Positions 1 through 6,848 of a stretch of DNA of 15,553 bases are shown here, in pieces. Location of the stretch: NCBI GenBank assembly GCA_031281815.1, contig JAITEY010000058.1, forward strand, positions 1 through 15,553. Direction: 5' to 3'. A model generated the notes under the pieces. It was not told the origin of the DNA and did no database searches. It saw only the letters and a list, made by a program, of their open reading frames with translations. Every line of letters starts with the position of its first letter. Position 1 is the stretch's first letter. Both the position numbers and the translations under genes were made by a program. The DNA comes from Desulfovibrio sp. (GTDB taxonomy: Bacteria; Desulfobacterota; Desulfovibrionia; Desulfovibrionales; Desulfovibrionaceae).

Positions 1-869
1 AGCGCCAGAGGCCAGATCAACGCGCCGATGGAAGCGGCTGCCGCCAGCAGGATAAGCAGCCTGCGCCGGTCCATTTTGTCGCCCAGCCATCCTATGGGGA
101 GTTGCAGAACGATGGCTCCCGCCATTATGCAGGACATAAGCCGGGTGGCCTGCGATTCCTCCCATCCCAAGTTCACGGCGTAGAGGGTGAGAAAGGTCAG
201 ACCCGCCGTTTCCACGGCTGCGTTCAGGGCGGTGACGGCCATCGCCGGGGGGGAAAGCCTCATGAAACGCACGGGGTTCGCATGCGCCGGTTTTTCCACG
301 ACAGGGGCGTGTACCTTGGGCGAGACGATGAACAAGGCGGCGAACGCGGCCAGTCCCGCGCCCGTGACATACGGCGCGGCTCCGTCCGTGCCGACGAGAG
401 AGAGAATCACAGGCCCCAAGGCAAAACCCAAAGAAAGGACCGCCGTGTAGACGGCCATGGCCCTGGCCCGCGTCGCTTCGGTACTCAAGGCGTTCATCCA
501 AGTTTCCGACAGCACGAACAGCGCCTCCGAGGCGGCTCCGAGCAGAACGCGCAAGGGAAACCACAGCCAAAATACGGGCATGAGGGGGAACAGCAGGAGC
601 AGCAGGGCGGCAACGCCGAGCCCTGCAAGCACGGCGCGGCGCATACCCAGCAAAGAAGTCACCCGGGGCAGAAGAAAGGCCATGGCCAGAACGCCCACGG
701 CGTGCATGGAAGCGTTCGCGCCGATTATCGTCTCGCTGAGTCCCATGTCCGCGAGGTCGAGGGCAATGAGCGCCGCGCTCAAACTGTAAGTAAGCCCGAA
801 AACCGCCGCCGTCATGACGACGGCGGCCCGCGCTGCCGTATGCACCGGCGCGGAAGGCGTCGTCGTCAC
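1..869 (-). CDS. MFS transporter, YcaD-like (C-terminal part off the left edge)
   Basis: The visible part is 289 codons from the N-terminus; the gene runs off the left edge. It reads as a polytopic inner-membrane protein with alternating hydrophobic helices and short basic loops, typical of a 12-helix major facilitator. A SETWMNALST motif near residue 121 resembles the conserved region of the YcaD branch, and GWLGDKMDRRR at about 260-270 is a motif-A-like loop of the second half. The substrate cannot be read from sequence. I chose the GTG at 869 because it overlaps the upstream stop as GTGA and has AAGGGG five bases before it. An in-frame ATG at 815 would cut into the first helix region. It is the fourth gene of the minus-strand block that starts with the sigma-54 activator, and its start is probably translationally coupled to the preceding membrane hydrolase gene. 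The family assignment is firm; the YcaD subgroup is from remembered motif similarity. Confidence 0.88.
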   Translation of the reverse strand, partial: MTTTPSAPVHTAARAAVVMTAAVFGLTYSLSAALIALDLADMGLSETIIGANASMHAVGVLAMAFLLPRVTSLLGMRRAVLAGLGVAALLLLLFPLMPVFWLWFPLRVLLGAASEALFVLSETWMNALSTEATRARAMAVYTAVLSLGFALGPVILSLVGTDGAAPYVTGAGLAAFAALFIVSPKVHAPVVEKPAHANPVRFMRLSPPAMAVTALNAAVETAGLTFLTLYAVNLGWEESQATRLMSCIMAGAIVLQLPIGWLGDKMDRRRLLILLAAAASIGALIWPLA

Positions 870-2236
870 GTCCGCCCCTTACGTTCAGTTGTCGTTGCGC
901 GGAAATTTTCCGCGCCTGCCGTTCGCGGCCGCTGCTCTGAAATGTCCTCACGTACCGTTGTCGGCACGGAGGCATTTTCCGCCCCCGGTTCACGAGGGGC
1001 GTCCCCCAGCGCGATGATGAGATGCCGCAAGGTCCGCGCGTAATCCAGAACAATGCCCGGCGTCCAGGCCATGGCCGCGGCCCTGTGGCGCAAGAACCCG
1101 GCCACCCGGAGTTCGGGCGACAACATAAGGTGCAACAGAAAAAGCGGCGAACGGATTTTGTCGGCGAACAACCCGTCCAAGCCGACATCCAAGGCCTTGG
1201 CTACGGCGGACGCACAGTTGCGGCCGGTGAGATTGTAGGTCGTGTCTTCGCAGTATTCCTGCCGGAAACGCCTGACGCCGCGGCCGTTCAGGCCCGGCAT
1301 AAGCACACGCACGGTAGAGGGGCACCAGTCGGCGCTTTCCTGAGCGTAGCTCGGCTGGAAAAGGCCCGGCACGTTGTTGTCCGGGACGGCGCGCAAAATC
1401 CCGGCAAATTCCGCTCCCGATCGGTCGATTTCCACGGCGGGATAATGGCTGATGTACACGTCCGGCGCAAGCTCAAGGGCCGCGTGCCCGGTAGAGACAA
1501 CGCCGTTTCTGTCCACAGCCGCCACATAGCGGCTCACACCGCGGTTCACGGGCACCATGGAGCCGGTAGGCGTCCAGACGTGGACAATCGCCGTTTCGCG
1601 TGTGTCCGGCTCTCCGTCATCAAGATCGACAAGAAGCGCCTTTTCTCCGCGATGCAGGGCGGAAAGCACGGATACGCCGGGCGGCAGGCGACTGATGCGC
1701 AAGGCCTGCACGCACACGGTAAACGCCGATATCAGCAGCAATGTGCCGACGTCTATGCCCGCCTGGCCTTCCCAGGCTGTGGGCCAAGGCACAAACGACC
1801 AGACTCCGAACAGAAATTCCGTCGCGGCGAGAAGCAAACCGCACCGCCAGCCGTCATAGCGCACCACCCAAGCGCTTGCTCCCCGCCACAACGCATCGGG
1901 ACACAAAAACAATCCCGCCAGAATGCCGATAACCATGCCGCTGTGCCGCGCGGGCGCAAAAAGAATCAGCAGGATCACGAGCAGGCATGCCGTTCCCTTC
2001 ATCAGGCACATAGCCCTGCCGCCCCCCAAGCGGGAAGGAAAGGAAGCGAACGCCCACGCGCCGTCAAAAGCCAGGGGAATCGTATAATATGTAATGGGGA
2101 ACACAAGGGATCCGTCCAAAGCGTCCCCAAAGAGGAAGCCCCCGATGAACATCCACAACGCGCCGAGCGCAAAAAGCATCCAACATCGTTCACGGACCGG
2201 CCGTGAGCCGCACAACACCAGAAACAGTTGAATCAT
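866..2236 (-). CDS. Membrane protein: HdeD-like N-terminus fused to putative permuted papain-like (NlpC/P60 or LRAT-type) hydrolase domain
   Basis: The 456-residue product has two parts. Residues about 19-181 hold six hydrophobic segments in an HdeD/DUF308-like arrangement, starting with the short N-terminal MIQLFLVLCG. Residues about 200-410 are soluble. They carry GHAALEL with His251, a DVYISHYPAVEID strand, and GRNCASAVAKALD with Cys341. A histidine-containing strand followed about 90 residues later by an Asn-Cys helix is the order expected for circularly permuted papain-fold enzymes (LRAT, YiiX/YaeF and related amidases). I therefore infer a thiol hydrolase or acyltransferase attached to the membrane. 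The last 45 residues are polar and look disordered. The gene starts 46 bp after glnN and overlaps the MFS gene by 4 bp. The substrate is unknown. The two-part layout is visible in the sequence; the fold assignment rests on motif order only. Confidence 0.62.
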   Translation of the reverse strand: MIQLFLVLCGSRPVRERCWMLFALGALWMFIGGFLFGDALDGSLVFPITYYTIPLAFDGAWAFASFPSRLGGGRAMCLMKGTACLLVILLILFAPARHSGMVIGILAGLFLCPDALWRGASAWVVRYDGWRCGLLLAATEFLFGVWSFVPWPTAWEGQAGIDVGTLLLISAFTVCVQALRISRLPPGVSVLSALHRGEKALLVDLDDGEPDTRETAIVHVWTPTGSMVPVNRGVSRYVAAVDRNGVVSTGHAALELAPDVYISHYPAVEIDRSGAEFAGILRAVPDNNVPGLFQPSYAQESADWCPSTVRVLMPGLNGRGVRRFRQEYCEDTTYNLTGRNCASAVAKALDVGLDGLFADKIRSPLFLLHLMLSPELRVAGFLRHRAAAMAWTPGIVLDYARTLRHLIIALGDAPREPGAENASVPTTVREDISEQRPRTAGAENFRATTTERKGRT

Positions 2237-2282
2237 ACGGCACTCTTCACAGGCCGGCCGTCAGACGTTCGGCCGGGTTGCC

Positions 2283-4481
2283 TCAGCGGACCCAAAGCAG
2301 TTCTGCGTAGGTGGGCAGAGGCCACTCCGCGTCGTCAAGCATGCCTTCCAGGGTATCAATATATTTCCGGCAATTGTTCATGGCCGGGATGACCAAGTCG
2401 CGCGCGGTGCGGGCATGCACCAGCGTTTCCGTATCGTCGTTCAGCCTGCGCCGGGCCGCGTCCAGCGCATCCAGCGCTTCGCCGAGACGCACGGCCTCAT
2501 CGCGTATTTCGGTAAATCGCTTGTATTCCGGCAGTTCTTCTACCGACCGGCCCGAGAGGGCAACGGTTTTCGCCGCCAGATCCGCTGCCCGGGCCTGAGC
2601 GTTCAGCGCAACCGGCAATATGGACGTCCGGCCTATGCGGGCGGTCAGCCCGGCTTCGACCGCAATGGTTCTGGAATAGCCGTCCAGAAGTATTTCCTGT
2701 CGGGCCAGCAACTCGCGTTCGCTGAGTACGCCGTGCCGCATGAATACATCCATGACTTGGGGATCGCTGTAGTGTTCAAGTACTTCAACGGTGCCGGACA
2801 TATCCGGCAGTCCGCGACGGACGGCCTCCTCCTTCCATTCACGAGCATAGCTGTTGCCGTTGAAGACAACGGGCATGTGCTCCCTGAACAGGAGGGCAAG
2901 CTGTTCCTGCACGGCCGTATTCAGAGGTGTGCCTTCGCAGACGCTTGCCTCAAGGCTGGTGGCGATTTCGTCCAGGGCGTCCGCCACGGCCGTATTCAGG
3001 GCGATGTTGGGCGGGGCGAGGGACTGCGATGCGCCGACGGCCCGGAATTCAAATTTGTTCCCGGTAAAGGCGAAGGGACTGGTGCGGTTGCGGTCGGCAT
3101 AATCCCGGCGCAGAGGCGGCAAGGTGGACACCCCTATTTCCAGCGTGTTTTTCTGCCGGCTTTTGCCGGCGGCTCCGCGGGCCAGATTATCCATGACCGC
3201 TGTCAGTTGTTCCCCGAGGTACACGGAGAAAATGGAAGGAGGGGCCTCGTTGGCGCCCAGGCGGTGATCATTGCCCGCGCCCAGCACGCCCAGGCGCAGC
3301 ACTGTTGAATGCTTGTGCACGGCGCGCAGCACGGCGGCAAGAAAGATGAGGAATTGGGCGTCCGTATGCGGGGTTGCACCGGGGCTGAGCAGATTGTTGC
3401 CGTCGGAATCGCGCAGGGACCAGTTGTTGTGTTTGCCGCTGCCGTTGACGCCCATAAAGGGTTTTTCGTGCAGCAGGCAGACCAGACCGTGCGCGGCGGC
3501 CGTGTGGCGCAGCATATTCATGACCAGCATATTGTGGTCCACGGCGATGTTGGCTTCCTCGTGCTGGGGGGCCATTTCAAATTGTCCGGGCGCAACCTCG
3601 TTGTGCCGCGTCCGGCAGGGGATGCCGAGGGCGACCAGGCGCATTTCCACGTCCTGCATAAAAGCCATGACGCGGGAAGGCATGGCGCCGAAATAATGGT
3701 CCTCCATCTCCTGCCCCTTGGGCGAGAGCGCCCCCGCCAGCGTCCGACCGCAGAGCATGATGTCCGGACGCAGCGCGGCCAGTCGCCTGTCCACGAGGAA
3801 AAATTCCTGTTCCGCTCCGACCATGGCCTGCACATAAACGGCGTCGGTGTTGCCGAACAGGCGCAGAATACGCAGGGCATGGCGCGAAAGCGCGGCAAGG
3901 GAGCGCAACAGCGGTGTTTTGCGGTCCAGGGCTTCGCCGGTATAGGCGTAGAATATCGTCGGAATATGCAGCGTGGCGCCGGCCGGCCCGTCCACAATAA
4001 AGACCGGCGATGTGGGGTCCCACGCCGTGTAACCGCGCGCCTCAAATGTGGACCGCAAACCGCCCGAAGGGAAAGACGACGCGTCGGGTTCGCCGCTGAT
4101 CAGATTCCGGCCGGAAAACTCGTTGAGCACCTGCCCGTCGGCAGTGCGGGTCATGAAGGCGTCATGTTTCTCCGCCGTCAGTCCGGTCATGGGATGAAAC
4201 CAGTGGGTATAGTGGGTCGCCCCGCGGGCAACGGCCCAATCTTTCATGGCGTTGGCAATCACGCCCGCAATTTCCGCAGGCAGTTGCGCACCCTCCTTGA
4301 CGACCTTGTCAAGCTGCTCAAAAACATCGCCGGGCAGGAGCCTGCGCATGGCACACATGTCGAGCACATCTTTGCCGTACAGAGATGCCAGATCCAAACG
4401 CCGGTCCGCCGGCGCGGCGGCAACTTCCGGAACGGAAGCCGAAGCCGCTGCCAGAACGGCCCTGCAACGGGCGGAAATCAT
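2283..4481 (-). CDS. glnN: Type III glutamine synthetase (GSIII)
   Basis: GSIII makes glutamine from glutamate, ammonium and ATP in the cytoplasm. The 732-residue length fits GSIII (about 700-730) and not GSI or GSII. Catalytic-core signatures are present in order: AEQEFFLVD (223-231), NEVAPGQFEMAP (294-305), GVNGSGKHNNWSL (344-356), GAGNDHRLGANEAPPSIFS (401-419) and NRTSPFAFTGNKFEFRAVG (465-483). I see no lost metal or substrate residue in them, so the enzyme should be active. The C-terminal 130 residues are helical, as usual in this family. The ATG at 4481 has a GAGGA about 11 bases upstream, a rather long spacing. It lies 31 bp downstream of a NifA-like activator gene, so the two are probably co-transcribed and nitrogen control is plausible. 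I found no sigma-54 promoter motif in the short gap. Type III enzymes often coexist with GSI, which is not in this window. Confidence 0.96.
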   Translation of the reverse strand: MISARCRAVLAAASASVPEVAAAPADRRLDLASLYGKDVLDMCAMRRLLPGDVFEQLDKVVKEGAQLPAEIAGVIANAMKDWAVARGATHYTHWFHPMTGLTAEKHDAFMTRTADGQVLNEFSGRNLISGEPDASSFPSGGLRSTFEARGYTAWDPTSPVFIVDGPAGATLHIPTIFYAYTGEALDRKTPLLRSLAALSRHALRILRLFGNTDAVYVQAMVGAEQEFFLVDRRLAALRPDIMLCGRTLAGALSPKGQEMEDHYFGAMPSRVMAFMQDVEMRLVALGIPCRTRHNEVAPGQFEMAPQHEEANIAVDHNMLVMNMLRHTAAAHGLVCLLHEKPFMGVNGSGKHNNWSLRDSDGNNLLSPGATPHTDAQFLIFLAAVLRAVHKHSTVLRLGVLGAGNDHRLGANEAPPSIFSVYLGEQLTAVMDNLARGAAGKSRQKNTLEIGVSTLPPLRRDYADRNRTSPFAFTGNKFEFRAVGASQSLAPPNIALNTAVADALDEIATSLEASVCEGTPLNTAVQEQLALLFREHMPVVFNGNSYAREWKEEAVRRGLPDMSGTVEVLEHYSDPQVMDVFMRHGVLSERELLARQEILLDGYSRTIAVEAGLTARIGRTSILPVALNAQARAADLAAKTVALSGRSVEELPEYKRFTEIRDEAVRLGEALDALDAARRRLNDDTETLVHARTARDLVIPAMNNCRKYIDTLEGMLDDAEWPLPTYAELLWVR

Positions 4482-4512
4482 ACGATACCGAGTCCTCGGA
4501 TGCGCGGCAGTG

Positions 4513-5631
4513 TCATTGTTTCTGCCTGTAATCCTTATAGGTTAAATTGTATTTGGCCATTCTCAGACTCATGACGCGCTCGGTCAGGCCGAGGGCCGCC
4601 GCTGCGCGCCGGATATGGCCCCGCTCGTTTTCCAGGGCTTCAACGATACAGGACAGTTCCAGGCGATCCAGTTTTTCCTGCAGGGTCAGCCCGCTTTCGT
4701 CGCCGTCCGCGTCGACGCATGACGGGCCGCCAGGGGCCGGAGAAACGCCGGCCGGCCGCCGGCCGGCGCGCTGAATGTCCAACGGCAGATGCTCGGGCAT
4801 AACGCAACCGTCGGGATTGACGAGCAACACCGCTCTTTCCATGACGTTTTCGAGTTCCCTGATGTTGCCCGGCCAGTTGTGGGCGTGCAGCAGAGGGGAC
4901 AGCGCGGGCGACAGGCGTACGTTGTTCTTGTTGTGTTTGGCGGCGAAACGTTTAACAAAATGGTCGGCCAGAGGCAGTATGTCGTGCAGACGTTCGCGCA
5001 GGGGAGGCAGATGGATGGGAAAGACGTTGAGGCGGTAATAGAGATCCCGGCGAAACAGTCCCTGCTCCACCATTTCTTCCAACCCTTTGTTGGTGGCTGC
5101 AATGATGCGGGCATCGGCCTTGTGTACCGTCAACCCGCCGAGCCTCTCAAAGGTGCGTTCCTGAATGACGCGCAGGAGCTTTGCCTGGGTCAGCAGGGAA
5201 AGATCGCCGACTTCGTCCAAAAACAAGGTGCCGCCCTGGGCCAGCTCAAAACGGCCTTTGCGCACGGCTACCGCGCCGGTGAAGGCTCCGCGCTCGTGGC
5301 CGAAGAGTTCGCTCTCTATCAGGCTTTCCGGAATAGCTGCACAGTTGATGGAGACAAAGGGGCCGGACGCGCGTGGGCCGGCATCGTGTATGGCGCCCGC
5401 CACCAGTTCCTTGCCGGTGCCGCTCTCCCCGCGCAGGAGGACGGTCGTTGTCGAAGGTGCGACCTGGGCAATCTGCTCAAAAACCAAATCCAACGCCGGC
5501 GCTGTGCCGATCATGGAAGCCGGACGCAGATAACGCCGCGAAGGCTTGGGGCGCACTCCATCGCCGGTGCCGGCAGGTTCAACGAAGACGGCCTTGGCGT
5601 CGCCTGAGGACTTGACGTGAGCGGATCGCAT
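4513..5631 (-). CDS. NifA-like sigma-54-dependent transcriptional activator lacking a sensory domain
   Basis: With the ATG at 5631 the protein has 372 residues: a 35-40 residue N-terminal tail, an AAA+ domain, a linker and a Fis-type DNA-binding helix-turn-helix. Visible motifs are Walker A GESGTGKE (68-75), the sigma-54 contact loop GAFTGA (115-120), Walker B GGTLFLDE (133-140), the arginine-finger region FRRDLYYRL (193-201) and the HTH at about 337-361, ending ALGLTERVMSLRMAKYNL. The AAA+ and HTH sequences are closest in feel to NifA. There is no receiver, GAF or PAS domain, so it resembles PspF in layout. The frame is open back to an ATG at 5796, but the likely promoter lies inside that extension, so the longer start is improbable. 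An in-frame GTG at 5694 is another option, because the GAGG before 5631 is only two bases away. It is the first gene of the minus-strand block before glnN. Confidence is high for the family, moderate for the start. Confidence 0.9.
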   Translation of the reverse strand: MRSAHVKSSGDAKAVFVEPAGTGDGVRPKPSRRYLRPASMIGTAPALDLVFEQIAQVAPSTTTVLLRGESGTGKELVAGAIHDAGPRASGPFVSINCAAIPESLIESELFGHERGAFTGAVAVRKGRFELAQGGTLFLDEVGDLSLLTQAKLLRVIQERTFERLGGLTVHKADARIIAATNKGLEEMVEQGLFRRDLYYRLNVFPIHLPPLRERLHDILPLADHFVKRFAAKHNKNNVRLSPALSPLLHAHNWPGNIRELENVMERAVLLVNPDGCVMPEHLPLDIQRAGRRPAGVSPAPGGPSCVDADGDESGLTLQEKLDRLELSCIVEALENERGHIRRAAAALGLTERVMSLRMAKYNLTYKDYRQKQ

Positions 5632-5670
5632 AGCCTCACTCGAAAATAGAGGGTTCCCCGATGCCCGCCG

Positions 5671-5684
5671 TTGCCGGCCGGCAA
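5671..5684. repeat. 14-bp perfect palindrome TTGCCGGCCGGCAA in the activator leader
   Basis: This palindrome lies in the predicted untranslated leader, about 40 bp upstream of the activator ATG and about 75 bp downstream of the predicted transcription start. It could be an operator for autoregulation, a short RNA hairpin, or coincidence in GC-rich DNA. A second short palindrome, CCGACGTCGG, sits nearby at 5707-5716. Confidence 0.45.
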
Positions 5685-5763
5685 AAGCATGCACGGCACA
5701 TCCCGTCCGACGTCGGGCAAGGGACTGCGGGCTCTGCTCTACTCCTCCGGAAATACGGCAAAT

Positions 5764-5792
5764 ATTATAGCGGCAAGCCCGAGAAAAGGCAA
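5764..5792 (-). promoter_or_regulatory. Sigma-70-type promoter for the activator-glnN operon
   Basis: On the minus strand TTGCCT (5787-5792) and a perfect TATAAT (5764-5769) are separated by exactly 17 bp. Transcription would start near 5757 and leave a leader of about 125 nt before the ATG at 5631. The element lies just inside the upstream open extension of the activator frame, which argues against the ATG at 5796. It is a housekeeping-type element, so the activator itself need not depend on sigma-54. Confidence 0.72.
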
Positions 5793-5967
5793 TCACAGTT
5801 CCGCCTTCGACTGGGACAAAAAATTTACCACAAATCTTTTCAACGTGTTAATCGAAAATCCCTGTGAAGCGACAAGTTCGTCGGTTGTTTTTTTTTGGAA
5901 GTCGGGTAAACTGTAAAAAGCAATCAGCGTTATATCCTGTTGAACCGCCTAACGTAATGGAGTTGCC

Positions 5968-6810
5968 ATGAAAACCGTTCTTATCCTCGGTGCCGGAGCC
6001 ATGGGATCGGGCATTGCCCAAGTCGTCGCCCAAAGCGGCTGCAAAGTGTTTTTGCGCGATATCAAGCAAGAGTTTGTCGACAAGGGAAAAGCCGGCATAG
6101 AAAAAAATCTGAAGAAGCTGGTTGAAAAAGGTAAGCTTCAGGCTGCGGACAAAGACGCCGTCTTCGGACGGATCACCGGCTTGGTCGACATCAGCGCGGC
6201 CAAGGACGCCGATTTCGTGATCGAAGCCGCGATTGAGAACATGGCCCTGAAAAAAACCATTTACGCGGAACTGGATTCCACCCTCAAGCCGGAGGCCATC
6301 CTCGCCACCAACACCTCCAGCCTGAGCATCACGGAAATAGGCGCCGCCACGAAACGCCCGGACAAGGTTATCGGCATGCACTTCTTCAACCCGGCCCCGG
6401 TCATGGCCCTGATTGAAGTCATCCGCGGCATCGCGACATCCGACGCCACCTACAACGCCACCATGGAACTGTCTCGTTCCTTCGGCAAAACTCCGGTCAC
6501 GGTCCACGAAGCGCCCGGCTTTGTGGTCAACCGCATCCTGATTCCGCTTATCAACGAAGGGGCCTTTGTTCTTTCCGAAGGTACGGCCACGGCGGAAGAC
6601 ATCGACACGGCGATGAAACTCGGCGCCAACCACCCCATGGGTCCTCTGGCCCTCGGCGATCTGGTCGGGCTGGATGTGTGTCAGGCGATTATGGATGTTC
6701 TGTACAATGAAACCGGCGATCCCAAGTACCGCACGGCCCCGATCATCCGCAAGATGGTGCGCGCCGGCAAGCTCGGCCGCAAGACCGGCGAAGGGTTCTT
6801 CAAGTATTGA
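5968..6810 (+). CDS. hbd: 3-hydroxybutyryl-CoA dehydrogenase
   Basis: This cytoplasmic enzyme interconverts acetoacetyl-CoA and (S)-3-hydroxybutyryl-CoA. The 280-residue product has the expected length. It begins with a Rossmann fingerprint, GAGAMGSGIA (8-17), and has Asp31 at the end of the second strand, consistent with NAD(H). Catalytic residues are in place: His138 in GMHFFNPAP, Glu150 in ALIEVI and Asn188 in FVVNR. The C-terminal dimer domain ends RKTGEGFFKY, as usual. The ATG has GGAG five bases upstream (5959-5962). The acetyl-CoA acetyltransferase gene starts 38 bp downstream, so the two form an operon for C4-CoA metabolism. The N-terminal segment LRDIKQEFVDKG and the rest resemble clostridial Hbd as I remember it, so the gene may have come from Firmicutes; a tree would be needed. 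No crotonase, butyryl-CoA dehydrogenase or CoA-transferase gene is in the window, so the direction of the pathway is open. Confidence 0.95.
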   Translation: MKTVLILGAGAMGSGIAQVVAQSGCKVFLRDIKQEFVDKGKAGIEKNLKKLVEKGKLQAADKDAVFGRITGLVDISAAKDADFVIEAAIENMALKKTIYAELDSTLKPEAILATNTSSLSITEIGAATKRPDKVIGMHFFNPAPVMALIEVIRGIATSDATYNATMELSRSFGKTPVTVHEAPGFVVNRILIPLINEGAFVLSEGTATAEDIDTAMKLGANHPMGPLALGDLVGLDVCQAIMDVLYNETGDPKYRTAPIIRKMVRAGKLGRKTGEGFFKY

Positions 6811-6848
6811 GGCAGACGGAACAGGCTCTCAACAAAACAGAGGTCACT

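Larger units (their letters stand above)
5632..5967. other. Divergent intergenic region between the activator and hbd
   Basis: These 336 bp have no convincing gene if the activator starts at 5631. The left part is the GC-rich activator leader with the palindromes; the minus-strand promoter is at 5764-5792. The right part (about 5810-5950) is visibly AT-rich and must hold the hbd promoter. A weak candidate is TTGTTT (5885-5890), 16 bp, TAAACT (5907-5912), overlapping a T9 run at 5888-5896. Two near-identical short elements, GCAATCACAGTT near 5789 and GCAATCAGCGTT near 5920, face the same way about 131 bp apart. I found no acceptable GG-N10-GC sigma-54 element. Confidence 0.5.

Noticed and set aside
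1022..2206. A 394-codon plus-strand open frame opposite the membrane hydrolase gene, and similar ones at 102-1043, 2415-3308, 3309-4574 and 4789-5607
   Set aside because: They are rich in Arg, Gly, Gln and His with no recognisable domain, and lie antisense to genes with clear families. Long antisense frames are expected in GC-rich DNA.
4482..4560. Sigma-54 promoter directly before glnN (TGGCCAAATACAATTT)
   Set aside because: It has the GG but not the GC ten bases later that a -24/-12 element needs.
5867..5896. Intrinsic terminator or small RNA end at the T9 run before hbd
   Set aside because: The stem before it is only about four base pairs (CGAC/GTCG), and no plus-strand gene lies upstream to be terminated.
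6807..6848. TTG start of the thiolase overlapping the hbd stop
   Set aside because: The ATG at 6849 has a well-placed AGAGG and gives the standard thiolase N-terminus.
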